Assembly (NCBI GenBank): GCA_021795795.1
Contig: JAJYPA010000006.1
Span: forward strand, 1 to 63,406
DNA length: 63,406 nt
From: Pseudomonadota bacterium
GTDB lineage: Bacteria > Pseudomonadota > Gammaproteobacteria > Halothiobacillales > Halothiobacillaceae
Direction: 5' to 3'
Shown here: positions 26,121-35,761 of the stretch, in pieces
How positions within the stretch are numbered: the first letter of the stretch is position 1
How the letters are laid out: each line of letters starts with the position of its first letter
Translations under genes and position numbers: made by a program
Notes under the pieces: model-generated
What the model was told of the DNA's origin: nothing
What the model saw: the letters and a program-made list of their open reading frames with translations, nothing else
The model's database searches: none

Positions 26121-27838
26121 TTGGCCGTCCAGGAATCTCTCAGGGTCACGGTGCGGTTGAACACCGGTTTCACCGTGCTGTGATCGTGTTGGTCGGCAAC
26201 AAAATAGCCATTGCGTTCCCATTGATAACGCGATTCCGGCGCGCAGGTGGCGAGCGAGGGTTCGATCATTCCAATCTGAACCCGTTTGGCGTCCGGGTTG
26301 ATGTCGTCGAGGAAATCCCGTTCCATGTCTTCGGGGTCTTCCGGGCGCCGGGCGCCGGGCGCGGGCACGCTGAACAAGCGGTCGTAGATGCGCACTTCGG
26401 CTTCTACGGCGTCATGGCAGGATAACCAATGGATGTTGCCTTTGACTTTGCGTGATTCCGATCCGGGCGTGCCTGACTTGGTATCTGGATCGTATTCGGC
26501 ATACACACAGGTGACCCAGCCATTCTCATCCGCATCGAAACCGGTACATTTGATGATGTAGCCGTAACGCAAGCGAACCTCGGCACCGGGTGTCAGGCGG
26601 AAGAACTTTTTCGGCGGCTCGACCATGAAATCTTCACGCTCGATCCAAAGTTCACGAGATAACACAATTTCGCGCTTGCCCAATTCGCTGTGATGCGGAT
26701 GATTCGGCGCGTGGCAAACTTCCGTTTGTCCTTCCGGGTAATTGGTCAGCACCAGCTTGACCGGGTCGAGCACGGCAACACGACGTTCGGCATGTTCATT
26801 GAGATCCTCACGCATGCAGTCTTCCAGTACGTTGTAATCGATCAGACTATCCGATTTGGATACGCCGATGCGTTCGGCAAACAGTTTGAAGCCTTCCGGG
26901 GTAAAACCCCGCCGACGCGCGCCTTTGAGGGTCGGCAGGCGAGGGTCATCCCAGCCATCCAAGTGACCGCCGGTCACTAACTGGATGAGCTTGCGCTTTG
27001 AAAGCACAACGTAGGTGAGATTCAAGCGTGAGAACTCGATCTGCTGCGGCAGAGGGGGCGTGAATTCACCAAGCTCGGCCAGGCGCGCCAAAAACCAGTC
27101 ATAGAGCGGCCGGTGATCGGTAAATTCCAACGTACACAGTGAATGCGTGATGCCTTCGATCGCATCCGATACACAATGTGCAAAATCGTACATCGGGTAG
27201 ATGCACCAGGCATCGCCGGTACGGTGATGATGCGCGTGGCGGATACGATAAATCGCTGGATCGCGCATGTTCATGTTGGGCGAAGCCATGTCGATCTTCG
27301 CGCGAAGGATATGGCTGCCGTCGGGGAATTCACCTGCCCGCATGGCTCGGAACAGATGCAGGTTTTCTTCGATGCTGCGATCGCGGAACGGGCTGTTCTG
27401 GCCCGGCTGGGTCAGGGTGCCGCGCGTGTTGCGCATCTGCTCGGCATCTTGTGAGTCCACATAGGCCAGCCCGGCCTCGATCAATAATTCAGCGCAGTGA
27501 TACAGGCGTTCGAAATAGTCCGAAGCGTAAAACACGCGTGCCCCCGGGCTGAACCCCAGCCATGACACGTCTTCGCGAATGGCATCGACATATTCGGTTT
27601 CTTCTTTCGTCGGATTGGTGTCATCAAAACGCAGATTACAAGCGCTTTGCGGACACTCGGCGCGATAGTCTTCGGCGAGGCCGAAGTTCAGGAAAATACT
27701 CTTGGCATGACCGAAATGCAGGAATCCGTTGGGTTCGGGCGGAAAACGGGTAGCGACCTTTGCACCGTAGGTTTGTTTGGCACAGTCTTCATCGATGCGG
27801 GCGCGGATAAAATGGCTGGATGGTGAAGTTTCGGTCAT
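26117..27838 (-). CDS. glnS: Glutaminyl-tRNA synthetase
   Basis: Class I synthetase that charges tRNA-Gln. The HIGH-type motif is in TRFPPEPNGFLHFGHAKSI (about residues 31-49), the KMSKS-type motif is VVLSKRKL (about 275-282), and the anticodon-binding beta-barrels fill the C-terminal 230 residues. The length of 573 is slightly above E. coli's 554. Its presence means Gln-tRNA is made directly instead of through GatCAB for this tRNA, as in most gammaproteobacteria. Confidence 0.96.
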   Translation of the reverse strand: MTETSPSSHFIRARIDEDCAKQTYGAKVATRFPPEPNGFLHFGHAKSIFLNFGLAEDYRAECPQSACNLRFDDTNPTKEETEYVDAIREDVSWLGFSPGARVFYASDYFERLYHCAELLIEAGLAYVDSQDAEQMRNTRGTLTQPGQNSPFRDRSIEENLHLFRAMRAGEFPDGSHILRAKIDMASPNMNMRDPAIYRIRHAHHHRTGDAWCIYPMYDFAHCVSDAIEGITHSLCTLEFTDHRPLYDWFLARLAELGEFTPPLPQQIEFSRLNLTYVVLSKRKLIQLVTGGHLDGWDDPRLPTLKGARRRGFTPEGFKLFAERIGVSKSDSLIDYNVLEDCMREDLNEHAERRVAVLDPVKLVLTNYPEGQTEVCHAPNHPHHSELGKREIVLSRELWIEREDFMVEPPKKFFRLTPGAEVRLRYGYIIKCTGFDADENGWVTCVYAEYDPDTKSGTPGSESRKVKGNIHWLSCHDAVEAEVRIYDRLFSVPAPGARRPEDPEDMERDFLDDINPDAKRVQIGMIEPSLATCAPESRYQWERNGYFVADQHDHSTVKPVFNRTVTLRDSWTAK

Positions 27839-28090
27839 TGTTGGATGGCTTATTCGAATATGGGAAGTATTAGTCCGGACATTGTAAGGATTTTACGCGC
27901 CTATAGGTGATCGGATGTTCGATTCCGATGGATGAATCACCTGATTCTCCAACTGGCGAAGACGGTCAGGGAGCGATAGATTCGGGTAATCGAAGTCATT
28001 GAAATATGACATTTGCACCCGATTCGGTAAAGGACTATGTTTAAACATCCCCACGAGTCGGGTGCGTTGAAACTACAGGAGCAGAACGTC

Positions 28091-28597
28091 ATGGCTAAGA
28101 AAAAAATCACCACCGAAACGACATCAAGCGACGTTATCCACATCGGTATCAGCGAAAAAGATCGTCAGTCCATTGCTGATGGTTTGAGCCGACTATTGGC
28201 AGACTCCTACAGCCTGTTTTTAATGACACATAATTTCCATTGGAATGTGACCGGGCCACAGTTCAACAGCTTGCATCTGATGTTCGAAACTCAGTACACA
28301 GAGCTTTTTACCGCCGTGGATGAAATCGCGGAGCGGATTCGTTCACTAGGCGCGTTTGCCCCCGCATCGTTCACCCGATTTTCGGAATTGTCATCCTTTA
28401 CGATCCCAGATGAAAAGTTGGCTGCGAACGATATGATCGCCCACCTGGTCAAAGGACAAGAAGCCGTGGTGCGCACGGCACGTGGGGTGTTCCCCGTTGC
28501 CGAGGCGGCGAATGATGAACCAACCCAGGATCTGCTAACCCGCCGGATGGAGCTTCACGAGAAAAATGCCTGGATGTTGCGTTCGCTGTTGGCGTGA
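28091..28597 (+). CDS. dps: Dps-family DNA-binding ferritin-like protein
   Basis: Forms 12-mers that oxidise Fe(II) with hydrogen peroxide, store iron and may shield DNA. The ferroxidase signature HNFHWNVTGPQFNSLHLMF and Asp/Glu-rich ETQYTELFTAVDEIAERI are present at about residues 53-88. The N-terminus is Lys-rich (MAKKKITTETTS), as in DNA-binding members. The start at 28091 is preferred over 28037 because AGGAGCAGAACGTC precedes it and homologues start here. It has 168 residues. The 252-base upstream gap is AT-rich with no site I could assign with confidence. Confidence 0.92.
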   Translation: MAKKKITTETTSSDVIHIGISEKDRQSIADGLSRLLADSYSLFLMTHNFHWNVTGPQFNSLHLMFETQYTELFTAVDEIAERIRSLGAFAPASFTRFSELSSFTIPDEKLAANDMIAHLVKGQEAVVRTARGVFPVAEAANDEPTQDLLTRRMELHEKNAWMLRSLLA

Positions 28598-28733
28598 GTT
28601 AATGGCGAGGCTGCTCAAGCCAATGTTCTCTCGTTCAAAACCTATGCCGCCGAGTTTATCCGCGGCAAATTCATACTTAAGAGCGCCCATTATAAATATT
28701 TGCTAATTAACTGAATGGGTATCTGGTTGCCCG

Positions 28734-29696
28734 TTATTCGATTTTGACAGCAGCAAGCAACCGTTCGGCGTTACTTTGGTTTTGTCGTGTGCCACGCGTG
28801 GGCAAGCGATGTTCAACGAGACCGGCAAATACGGCCTGAATGTCGTCGGGCAGTACATGATTCCGCTGATCAATAAATGCCCATGCCCGGGCAAGATTCA
28901 AGAGCATCAGACCGGCGCGGGGCGACAAGCCCATGCTGAACTCAGGCATTTCCCGGCTGGTTTGCAGGAGTTTCTGCACATAATCGATCACGGGGTCGGC
29001 AACATGGATGTTGCGGACGGCTTGGCGCATCTGGGCAAGGCCGCGGGCATCCAGCACCGGTTCGATGTCGTTGATATGCGTGCGTCCCCCTTGACCCTTG
29101 AGCATGGCGCGTTCCACTTCCGGTGCGGGGTATCCCATACCGAGAATCAATGCGAAGCGGTCGAGTTGAGACTCCGGTAGCGGATAGGTGCCCTGCTGGT
29201 GGAGCGGGTTTTGGGTCGCGATCACGAAGAAGGCTTCCGGCAGCGGATAGCGTTTGCCTTCGATCGTAACCTGGCGCTCTTCCATCGCTTCGAGCAGGGC
29301 GCTTTGCACCTTGGGCGGGGCGCGGTTGATTTCATCGGCAAGCAGAATTTCGGTGAAAATCGGCCCCGGCTGAAAACGGAATTCACGACTTTGCGGCTCG
29401 AAAATCGATACGCCCAGAATATCGGCGGGCAGCATGTCGGCCGTGAATTGCAGCCGACGGAATCGCAGCCCCAGTCCGCGTGCCAGCGCATGCGCCAGCG
29501 TGGTTTTCCCGAGCCCGGGCAGGTCTTCAAGCAGCAGATGTCCCCCGGCAAGAACGCAGCAAAGGGCCTGACGGATGACCTGCTCTTTTCCGAGCACAAC
29601 CTGTGCGGTTCGCGCGATCAGCGTCTTCGCGGCGGCCTGAAGGTCTTGCGGTGCGAGTACCGGTGCGGATGGCATCTGAGCGCTGGCCTTATTCAT
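28734..29696 (-). CDS. MoxR-family AAA+ ATPase
   Basis: AAA+ chaperone-like ATPase of 320 residues. Walker A is LEDLPGLGKTTLAHALARGL (about residues 57-76), Walker B is ILLADEINRAPPKVQSALLE (about 117-136), and the sensor region FFVIATQNPLHQQGTYPLPE follows. MoxR proteins usually stand ahead of DUF58 and von Willebrand-domain genes and mature metalloenzymes or membrane complexes. None of these is downstream here, where the dps gene converges. Its start overlaps the stop of ycaO (ATGA), so it is co-translated with YcaO. Confidence 0.88.
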   Translation of the reverse strand: MNKASAQMPSAPVLAPQDLQAAAKTLIARTAQVVLGKEQVIRQALCCVLAGGHLLLEDLPGLGKTTLAHALARGLGLRFRRLQFTADMLPADILGVSIFEPQSREFRFQPGPIFTEILLADEINRAPPKVQSALLEAMEERQVTIEGKRYPLPEAFFVIATQNPLHQQGTYPLPESQLDRFALILGMGYPAPEVERAMLKGQGGRTHINDIEPVLDARGLAQMRQAVRNIHVADPVIDYVQKLLQTSREMPEFSMGLSPRAGLMLLNLARAWAFIDQRNHVLPDDIQAVFAGLVEHRLPTRGTRQNQSNAERLLAAVKIE

Positions 29697-31471
29697 GCGG
29701 TGGACTCGTCTTGGGTTTTGGCGGCAAAGGCACGCTCAAAGGCGGCCATGAGTGTTTGATGCAACGGGCTGCGTTCGAAGTGCGTGCCCAGGCCGCCAAG
29801 ATCAAGGAAGCCGGCCCGGCCTTCAAGCAGGGCCTGGGCCGCTGCCAGTTCCTGTGGCGGGTATAGGGCCATGAGTGTGCTTCGATACTGATCGAGCGGC
29901 GCGGTGGCCGCAACCTTTAACTGATGGCGTGTGAATGCGGCGCGATAGATGATTCTTCGATTGTCCGGTAGGGGTGGCACGTTGACCAGCCAGTCAAGCA
30001 GCGCTTCTGTTTCATCGTCATCATCATTCGGGCCACAAGCAAACAGCGCCAGCGCGCGCAGTTCACCGAAGCGCAGACTGGCCCAGGGATGGTCTGCTCT
30101 GATGGCTAAACCTACGACATCCGGCATCGGCATCAGCCAGTCCATGTCCATATCGTCCATGGTTTCAAACAGGTGCGCGCATTCGGTGGCCGTGAGTTCA
30201 TCCAGCCGTTCAACATAAGGAATCAGCGACAGGCCCACGTTGTTGTTCCGCTCGTACAGTTCATCGACGGGATAGATTTCGGACATGCCCGGCACGAGGA
30301 TGCGACAGGCATACAGGCCGATATGCGGGTAATCGGCGACATAAACGTCGTAACCTTCTGCATGAACGATGTCGCAAAGGCGCTTGAAACCCGCCTCATT
30401 GTTCTCGGCGGTGAAATCCCAGTGCACGAAGGGGTAATCGGGGGTGTCACGGAAAAAGTCCCAAGATAGCCAACCCGAGGAATCGATAAAGTGCAATTCG
30501 AGATTTTGCGGGTCGCTGACCAGTTCTTGATCGGTCGTGGGTGGGTGGAAGGCGTGCAGGTCGTCGAGCGCGCGGCCCTGCAACAGTTCAGTGACCGTGC
30601 GCTCGAAAGCGACTTCGAAATTCGGATGGGCACCGAACGATGCGAAAACGCCACCGGATTGTGGGTCGATCAGGGTCACGCAGATCACCGGATATTTCCC
30701 GCCCAGCGACGCATCCAGCAGGCGCAGTCCGAAGCCATGACCGCGCAGGGCGGCAATCGCCGTGGCAATGGTCGGGTAGCGGGCCACAATGTCGTCCGGT
30801 ATCTGTGGCAGGGCGATGCTTTCGGCAATGACCCGGTTCTTCACGAAGCGTTCAAACACTTCTGATAAACCCTGCGTGCGGGCTTCGAATACGGTATTGC
30901 CCGCCGTCAGGCCGTTGCTGACATACAGGTTGCCAACCACATTGGCCGGGAAGTACAGGGTCTGCCCATCGCGAATTCGGGTGTAGGGCAGGGCACAGAC
31001 GGCGTCCGTCACCGCGCTGTTGAAATCCACCCAGTCTTTCGTGGTGATGCGGTACTCATCGGCCAGATAATGCCGCCAAAGGGCGTCATCCAGCAGGCCC
31101 TCTGGCCGAACGCCGGGGTGATCAATGGTGAACCAGCGTTCGCGTGGATCATGAACCCCTTGTTTGCGTCCGTCTTGCATCGTCTGTTCGCGATGCCAGT
31201 GGAAATCGCCGAAAAAATACTGTGAAGCCAGTCGTTCGACAAATTCTCCCAATGCTGATGCCAGCGCCGCCTTCTTGCTGGAACCCTTGCCGTTGGTGAA
31301 CAGAATCGGGCAGTTTTTATCGCGGATATGCACGGACCAACAGTGGGGTACCGGATTGAGCCAGCGTGTTTCTTCGATATCGAAACCCAGTGCGGTCAGT
31401 TGTGCCTGAACACGGGCGATCGTGTCCTCCAGTGCCGCGTCCTTGCCGGTGATAAATGTATGTTCAGACAT
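29693..31471 (-). CDS. ycaO: YcaO-family protein (E. coli YcaO type)
   Basis: The 592 residues, close to the 586 of E. coli YcaO, place it with the stand-alone YcaO group. In RimO-related work that protein has been linked to beta-methylthiolation of ribosomal protein S12. The ATP-grasp-like YcaO core begins with SVHIRDKNCPILFTNGKG and ASALGEFVERLASQYFFG, with the Glu ligands for Mg-ATP in SALGEFVERL and later in RTQGLSEVFERFVKN. A C-terminal tetratricopeptide-like helical part follows residue 470. ATG at 31471 (MSEHTFITGKDA) matches known starts; the frame extends upstream without support. It sits between the Mth938-like and moxR genes. Confidence 0.88.
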   Translation of the reverse strand: MSEHTFITGKDAALEDTIARVQAQLTALGFDIEETRWLNPVPHCWSVHIRDKNCPILFTNGKGSSKKAALASALGEFVERLASQYFFGDFHWHREQTMQDGRKQGVHDPRERWFTIDHPGVRPEGLLDDALWRHYLADEYRITTKDWVDFNSAVTDAVCALPYTRIRDGQTLYFPANVVGNLYVSNGLTAGNTVFEARTQGLSEVFERFVKNRVIAESIALPQIPDDIVARYPTIATAIAALRGHGFGLRLLDASLGGKYPVICVTLIDPQSGGVFASFGAHPNFEVAFERTVTELLQGRALDDLHAFHPPTTDQELVSDPQNLELHFIDSSGWLSWDFFRDTPDYPFVHWDFTAENNEAGFKRLCDIVHAEGYDVYVADYPHIGLYACRILVPGMSEIYPVDELYERNNNVGLSLIPYVERLDELTATECAHLFETMDDMDMDWLMPMPDVVGLAIRADHPWASLRFGELRALALFACGPNDDDDETEALLDWLVNVPPLPDNRRIIYRAAFTRHQLKVAATAPLDQYRSTLMALYPPQELAAAQALLEGRAGFLDLGGLGTHFERSPLHQTLMAAFERAFAAKTQDESTA

Positions 31472-31484
31472 GAAAAAATTCCTT

Positions 31485-31907
31485 TTAGGCGTGGGCGTTG
31501 TCGGATGTGTTTTCGGGGCCATTCTCCGGTTCATTCTCCTGGAACAGTACCAGCAGGGATACGCGGCGCAATTCGCTAGCAAGAACGGTAAATGTGCGGC
31601 AGGCCGCACCGGTATCCATGAATTCGATACCAACGCCCGCCCGCAGAAAAGCCGCCTGAACAGCGGCACCGGCGCGCTGTGTTCGTGGTCCGGTACCAAC
31701 GATGAGCACTTCCGGGTCATCGATCATCAGTTCATTCAGTGATGCAGGCGCCAGTTCAGACACGGTTTTGAACGATAGGTCGGAGACGATGCGTTCTGGT
31801 GTAAGCAGAAAGCTTCGAAAGTATTCATCATGATTCACCCGCACGCTGGTTTGAGTAAAACCACGGATGACAAATCGTTGGCCGGAATCATCAAGAGAGA
31901 GGCGCAT
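31485..31907 (-). CDS. Mth938/NDUFAF3-like small protein (DUF498)
   Basis: This protein of 140 residues has the Mth938-type fold, recognisable from VIRGFTQTSVRVNHDEYFRS, DPEVLIVGTGPRTQR and FMDTGAACRTFTVLASE, the last being the conserved TxxAxRTFNVL-like segment. Related human NDUFAF3 assists complex I assembly; bacterial members have no settled role. It is placed 14 bases downstream of the ubiI-like gene and 13 before ycaO, so it is probably in the same transcript. Confidence 0.85.
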   Translation of the reverse strand: MRLSLDDSGQRFVIRGFTQTSVRVNHDEYFRSFLLTPERIVSDLSFKTVSELAPASLNELMIDDPEVLIVGTGPRTQRAGAAVQAAFLRAGVGIEFMDTGAACRTFTVLASELRRVSLLVLFQENEPENGPENTSDNAHA

Positions 31908-31921
31908 GGTGAGTTACCTGA

Positions 31922-33121
31922 TTAACGTTGTCCGCTGGCGAATTGACCGACCATTTTTCGCAATGGATCGAAAGCAGACACAGCGGAGAGGGCCAGATTG
32001 CGGCCGCCAACCAACAGCGGGTTGTGCGCGCGGAAGCCATAATGGAACAGATCCATGCCCGACTGAGTGATGAGATTGTCCGCCCGCCGCATCCTTTCAT
32101 AGCGAGCCAGGGCTTTGGGTGCGCCGAGGTCGTCGCTGTCCTTGAGGCAATCGATCAGGGCCATGGCGTCATAAAAGCCGAGGTTGACCCCTTGTCCGGC
32201 CAAAGGGTGAATGGTGTGGGCGGCATCACCGGCCAGCACGGTTCGCTCGGCGGTATAGCGCCGGGCGTGCATTCTGCGGATCGGGAAGTAACTCCGGCGC
32301 TCGATCGCCTTGATTTCGCCAAGTTCGGCTGGAAACGTGGCTGCCAGTACTGAGAGGATTTCTTCATCGCTCCAGCTGTGGCGGGTTTTGACGGCTTCGA
32401 CCTGATCGTACCAGACGATCGAACCTCGGGCCCCCGCCAAGGGCAGGAACGCCTGAGGGCCGTGTGCCGTGAATCGCTGCCAGGTAATGTCCTGCTGCGG
32501 GTAATCCGTAATCACGCTCAACACCTGCGCGGCGGTATCGTAATCCTGATGGGTTTCTTCAATGCCGGTGGCTTGGCGTACCCAAGATTTGGCGCCATCT
32601 GCACCGATCAATAGCGAGGCGGATAGTGTCTGTCCATCGTTAAGACAGACACACACTTGTTGGCCATCCACTCGCCATTGGCTTGGGTGGCTGTCGGTAA
32701 ATGGGGTGATGGTGTCTAGCTTTCGAATGCCTTCCCACAATGCAGCTTGAATCAGGCTGTTTTCGACAATGTAGCCTAGTTCGGGGAGACCAATATCTCG
32801 CGCATCGAACGTGACATCGCCCGTGCCTGCCTGATCCCAGACGCGCATCCTGCGATACGGTGCCACGCGGGTATGCCGAATGCGGTGCCATACACCTAAT
32901 TGCTGCAGAAATTCGATGCTGGTGGGCGAGAGTGCCGAGACGCGCACGTCGAATGGCGTAGTGCTATCCGGAAGGTCGGGTACCGGTTGATCTTCGACAA
33001 GGGCGACTTGCCAGCCTTGCTGACCCAAGGCCAATGCAATGCTGGCACCCACCATGCCACCGCCGATGATGATAAGGTCAACGGGTTGATCCGAAGCGGT
33101 TTTTTTGATTTTGGCTGTCAC
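31922..33121 (-). CDS. ubiI: UbiI-like FAD-dependent ubiquinone hydroxylase
   Basis: Class A flavin monooxygenase of the UbiH/UbiI/UbiF/COQ6 family. The FAD motif is IIIGGGMVGASIALALGQQG (residues 17-36), the DG motif is LIGADGAKSWVRQ (about 176-188), and the GD motif is LAGDAAHTIHPLAGQGVNLG (about 297-316). Its place directly after ubiH in the pepP-ubiH-ubiI order supports UbiI (formerly VisC), which hydroxylates C5 of the ubiquinone ring precursor. Regiospecificity cannot be read from the sequence, so the name rests on gene order. Confidence 0.82.
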   Translation of the reverse strand: MTAKIKKTASDQPVDLIIIGGGMVGASIALALGQQGWQVALVEDQPVPDLPDSTTPFDVRVSALSPTSIEFLQQLGVWHRIRHTRVAPYRRMRVWDQAGTGDVTFDARDIGLPELGYIVENSLIQAALWEGIRKLDTITPFTDSHPSQWRVDGQQVCVCLNDGQTLSASLLIGADGAKSWVRQATGIEETHQDYDTAAQVLSVITDYPQQDITWQRFTAHGPQAFLPLAGARGSIVWYDQVEAVKTRHSWSDEEILSVLAATFPAELGEIKAIERRSYFPIRRMHARRYTAERTVLAGDAAHTIHPLAGQGVNLGFYDAMALIDCLKDSDDLGAPKALARYERMRRADNLITQSGMDLFHYGFRAHNPLLVGGRNLALSAVSAFDPLRKMVGQFASGQR

Positions 33122-33123
33122 GG

Positions 33124-34344
33124 TCAGATGCCTCGCGTCAGGCGCACGAGCCGATTTTTGAATGGGAAGATGCCATCGCTCAACGAGAGCAGCGCCCCAC
33201 GCACGATCCCTGCACCGGGCAGGTCGAGACTGAAGCCCCGCACGAGCCGATCGGTCAGGCCGATCGTCCGACGGTAATCGTCGACGCGCTCTTGCGCATA
33301 CCGTTTGAGACGAACCGGATCACCGGGGTCGACAGGTTCCCCCCGATCGGCGCGCAGAGCGGCTGTCAGGTCACGGACATCGCGCAGGCAGAGGTTGAAG
33401 CCTTGCCCCGCGACCGGGTGCAGTGCATGGGCGGCATTCCCGAGGATGACAAGACGCTCGTCCACCAGATCCTGAAGGGTAATGAGATTCAGCGGATAGG
33501 CCTGTCGGGGCGTCAGTTCGGTAAATCCACCGAGACGGTGACGGAACAATTCATCCAGTCGCTTGGCGTAGGCTTCCGATTCAAGCGCCATCAGTTCATG
33601 GACGTCTTCGTCACGATTGACCCAGACGAGCGATACCCGTCCCGCCGGGGCGGGTAGAACGGCGAGGGGGCCGCCTCGGGTAAAGCACTCGAATGCCGTG
33701 CCGTGATGCGCGCGTGCCGGCTTTGCCGTGCAGACAATGGCGGTTTGTCCGTATTCGGATTTTTCAACCGGCTTCTTGATAGCGGCACGCACACTCGAAT
33801 AAGCGCCATCGGCAGCGATCAACAAACGTGCCTGAAGAGTATGAGCTGCGCCGTGGTATTCGAACTGGACTTCGACTCCTGCGCCATCGTTGATCAAGTT
33901 GTGGTGGGTGTAGCGTGCCGGTTGCAGACGTTGCAAAGTGCCCATGCCATCGATTTGATCGCCTTTTTCGGCCCGCTCGATGGCCGCACCAATGGCCCGG
34001 TTGCCGATGACCTGCCCCAGCGCAACCCCCTGATTGTTGGCTTTGGTGATGCGCGTCATGCCGAAGTGGCCGCTATCGACCACACGGACTTCCTCAATGG
34101 CCTGAGCTGCGCGCGCGGTTGCCTCGTCAATCAGGCCCAGGGCATCGAAGTAGCGCCAGGACGCGTCTGAAAGCGCCGTCAGTCGGGCATCGAAACTACT
34201 CGATGCACCTTCTGGTGCGCCTTCGAGCAACGTGACGCGCCAGCCATCGAGCTTCAGGGCATGCGCAAGCACGCCGCCGACCATGCCGCCGCCAACAATG
34301 ATGATGTCCTGTTTACTGGAATCGAAGCGGGTTTGATGTGTCAT
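33124..34344 (-). CDS. ubiH: UbiH-like ubiquinone hydroxylase
   Basis: This paralogue of the gene beside it has 406 residues. The FAD motif is IIIVGGGMVGGVLAHALKLD (residues 14-33), the DG motif is LIAADGAYSSVRAAI (about 173-187), and the third motif reads LGNAAHALHPVAGQGFN. The GN in place of GD there is also normal for UbiH. It follows pepP as in E. coli and is predicted to add the C6 hydroxyl in ubiquinone synthesis. It is three bases from ubiI, so they form one operon. Confidence 0.85.
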   Translation of the reverse strand: MTHQTRFDSSKQDIIIVGGGMVGGVLAHALKLDGWRVTLLEGAPEGASSSFDARLTALSDASWRYFDALGLIDEATARAAQAIEEVRVVDSGHFGMTRITKANNQGVALGQVIGNRAIGAAIERAEKGDQIDGMGTLQRLQPARYTHHNLINDGAGVEVQFEYHGAAHTLQARLLIAADGAYSSVRAAIKKPVEKSEYGQTAIVCTAKPARAHHGTAFECFTRGGPLAVLPAPAGRVSLVWVNRDEDVHELMALESEAYAKRLDELFRHRLGGFTELTPRQAYPLNLITLQDLVDERLVILGNAAHALHPVAGQGFNLCLRDVRDLTAALRADRGEPVDPGDPVRLKRYAQERVDDYRRTIGLTDRLVRGFSLDLPGAGIVRGALLSLSDGIFPFKNRLVRLTRGI

Positions 34345-34395
34345 GGGGCGATCTCGTGTGCGTCTTTTCTACATATGACCAGAAGGGGCGCTCTG

Positions 34396-35745
34396 TCATG
34401 CGTCCAAGCGGTGGCGTGCTTTGCAGTCGTTCATGAAGGCCTCGATGTCCTCAACGGTCTTGGGTACTTCGTGCGTCAATATATCGGCGCCCTTCGGTGT
34501 GACCAATACATCGTCTTCGATGCGGACGCCAATGCCGCGATAGGCCTTGGGAATATCCTCTGCCGCGTCGATATAGATGCCCGGTTCGACCGTGACGACC
34601 ATGCCGGGTTCGAATTCGCGCCACTGACCATCGATTTTATACCTTCCGACGTCATGCACATCCAGTCCCAGCCAGTGGCCGGTGCGGTGCATGAAGAAGC
34701 GTTTGTAACCCTCGCTGTTCGGGGCCCCGTCTACCGTCTGCGGGATCAGTCCCAGTGCGATGAGCCCTTGCTGAATCACACGTACTGCGGCCTCATGTGG
34801 CGCATCAAAGCGCGCTCCGGCGCGGATTTCATCAATGGCGGCCATCTGGGCTTTCAGAACCAGCTCGTATACCGCACGCTGAGGTTTGGTGAACCTGCCA
34901 TCCACAGGCCAGACACGGGTGATGTCGCCCGCGTAGTGTTCGATTTCCGCGCCCGCATCGATCAGCACCAGTTGCCCTGACTCAAGCCGGGCCTCGTTGG
35001 CTCGATAATGCAGCACACACGCGTTGGCGCCACAGGCGACGATGGGTGCGAACGAGGCTTCACCATGATGCTGGTGGAAAATGCGTTGCAGGTAGGCGGC
35101 CAGTTCGTATTCGTACATGTCCTCGGCAATCGCGGCGGCTGCGGTTCGATGAGCCTGTGCGGAAATGCTCGCAGCCCGGCGCATCTTGGCGATTTCCACG
35201 GGTGATTTGATCAGGCGGAGCTCGTGCAGCGGTTCGGCGAGATCCTTGAGGGTTTGCGGTGGATTGATGCCTCCGCGTGATTTCTTGCGCAGAGTGTCCA
35301 GCCATCCCAGCGCACTCTGCATCAGTTCGTGATCGGAGAAGGGCAGCGTGATGCGCTCATAGCCGACGAGCAATTCTGGAAGTACATCGTCAAGCTCATC
35401 CAGCGCGAAAGCCTGATCGGCGCCGTACACGCGTCGCGCACCTTCAAGCCCGGCACGCGGGCCGTCCCAGCGTGCGCGTTCGGGGTCGTTTGGATGCAAG
35501 AACAGGATGACCTCACCCTCCGCCCGCTTGGGGCAAAGCACAAGCAGTGCGTCCGGTTCATTCAGCCCCGTGAGGTAAAGAAAATCGCTCGACTGGCGGA
35601 ACGGGTAGGGATTGTCGTTATTACGAATGATCTCTGTCGTTGCAGGCACCAGGACTGCAGATTTGCGGCCGACCATTTTCAACAGGCGCCGTCGACGCTT
35701 GCCGTATTCAGATTGATCCAGTGCACTCAACGTATTGACGGCCAT
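34396..35745 (-). CDS. pepP: Xaa-Pro aminopeptidase (PepP, M24B)
   Basis: Dimetal aminopeptidase that removes an N-terminal residue before proline. The N-terminal domain contains NPYPFRQSSDFLYLTGLNEP. The catalytic domain has the metal ligands in LIDAGAEIEHYAGDITRVWP (two Asp), MHRTGHWLGLDVHDVG (His), VTVEPGIYI (Glu) and GVRIEDDVLVT (Glu). ATG at 35745 follows AAGGAAGATCAC; an upstream GTG/ATG adds 15 residues without support. It has 449 residues. Standing between ygfB and ubiH, it keeps the gammaproteobacterial order. Confidence 0.93.
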   Translation of the reverse strand: MAVNTLSALDQSEYGKRRRRLLKMVGRKSAVLVPATTEIIRNNDNPYPFRQSSDFLYLTGLNEPDALLVLCPKRAEGEVILFLHPNDPERARWDGPRAGLEGARRVYGADQAFALDELDDVLPELLVGYERITLPFSDHELMQSALGWLDTLRKKSRGGINPPQTLKDLAEPLHELRLIKSPVEIAKMRRAASISAQAHRTAAAAIAEDMYEYELAAYLQRIFHQHHGEASFAPIVACGANACVLHYRANEARLESGQLVLIDAGAEIEHYAGDITRVWPVDGRFTKPQRAVYELVLKAQMAAIDEIRAGARFDAPHEAAVRVIQQGLIALGLIPQTVDGAPNSEGYKRFFMHRTGHWLGLDVHDVGRYKIDGQWREFEPGMVVTVEPGIYIDAAEDIPKAYRGIGVRIEDDVLVTPKGADILTHEVPKTVEDIEAFMNDCKARHRLDA

Positions 35746-35761
35746 GTGATCTTCCTTAAGT

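Noticed and set aside
28600..28710. Integrase N-terminal relic (SFKTYAAEFI reading)
   Set aside because: Only ten residues look similar and nothing follows; chance resemblance is likely.
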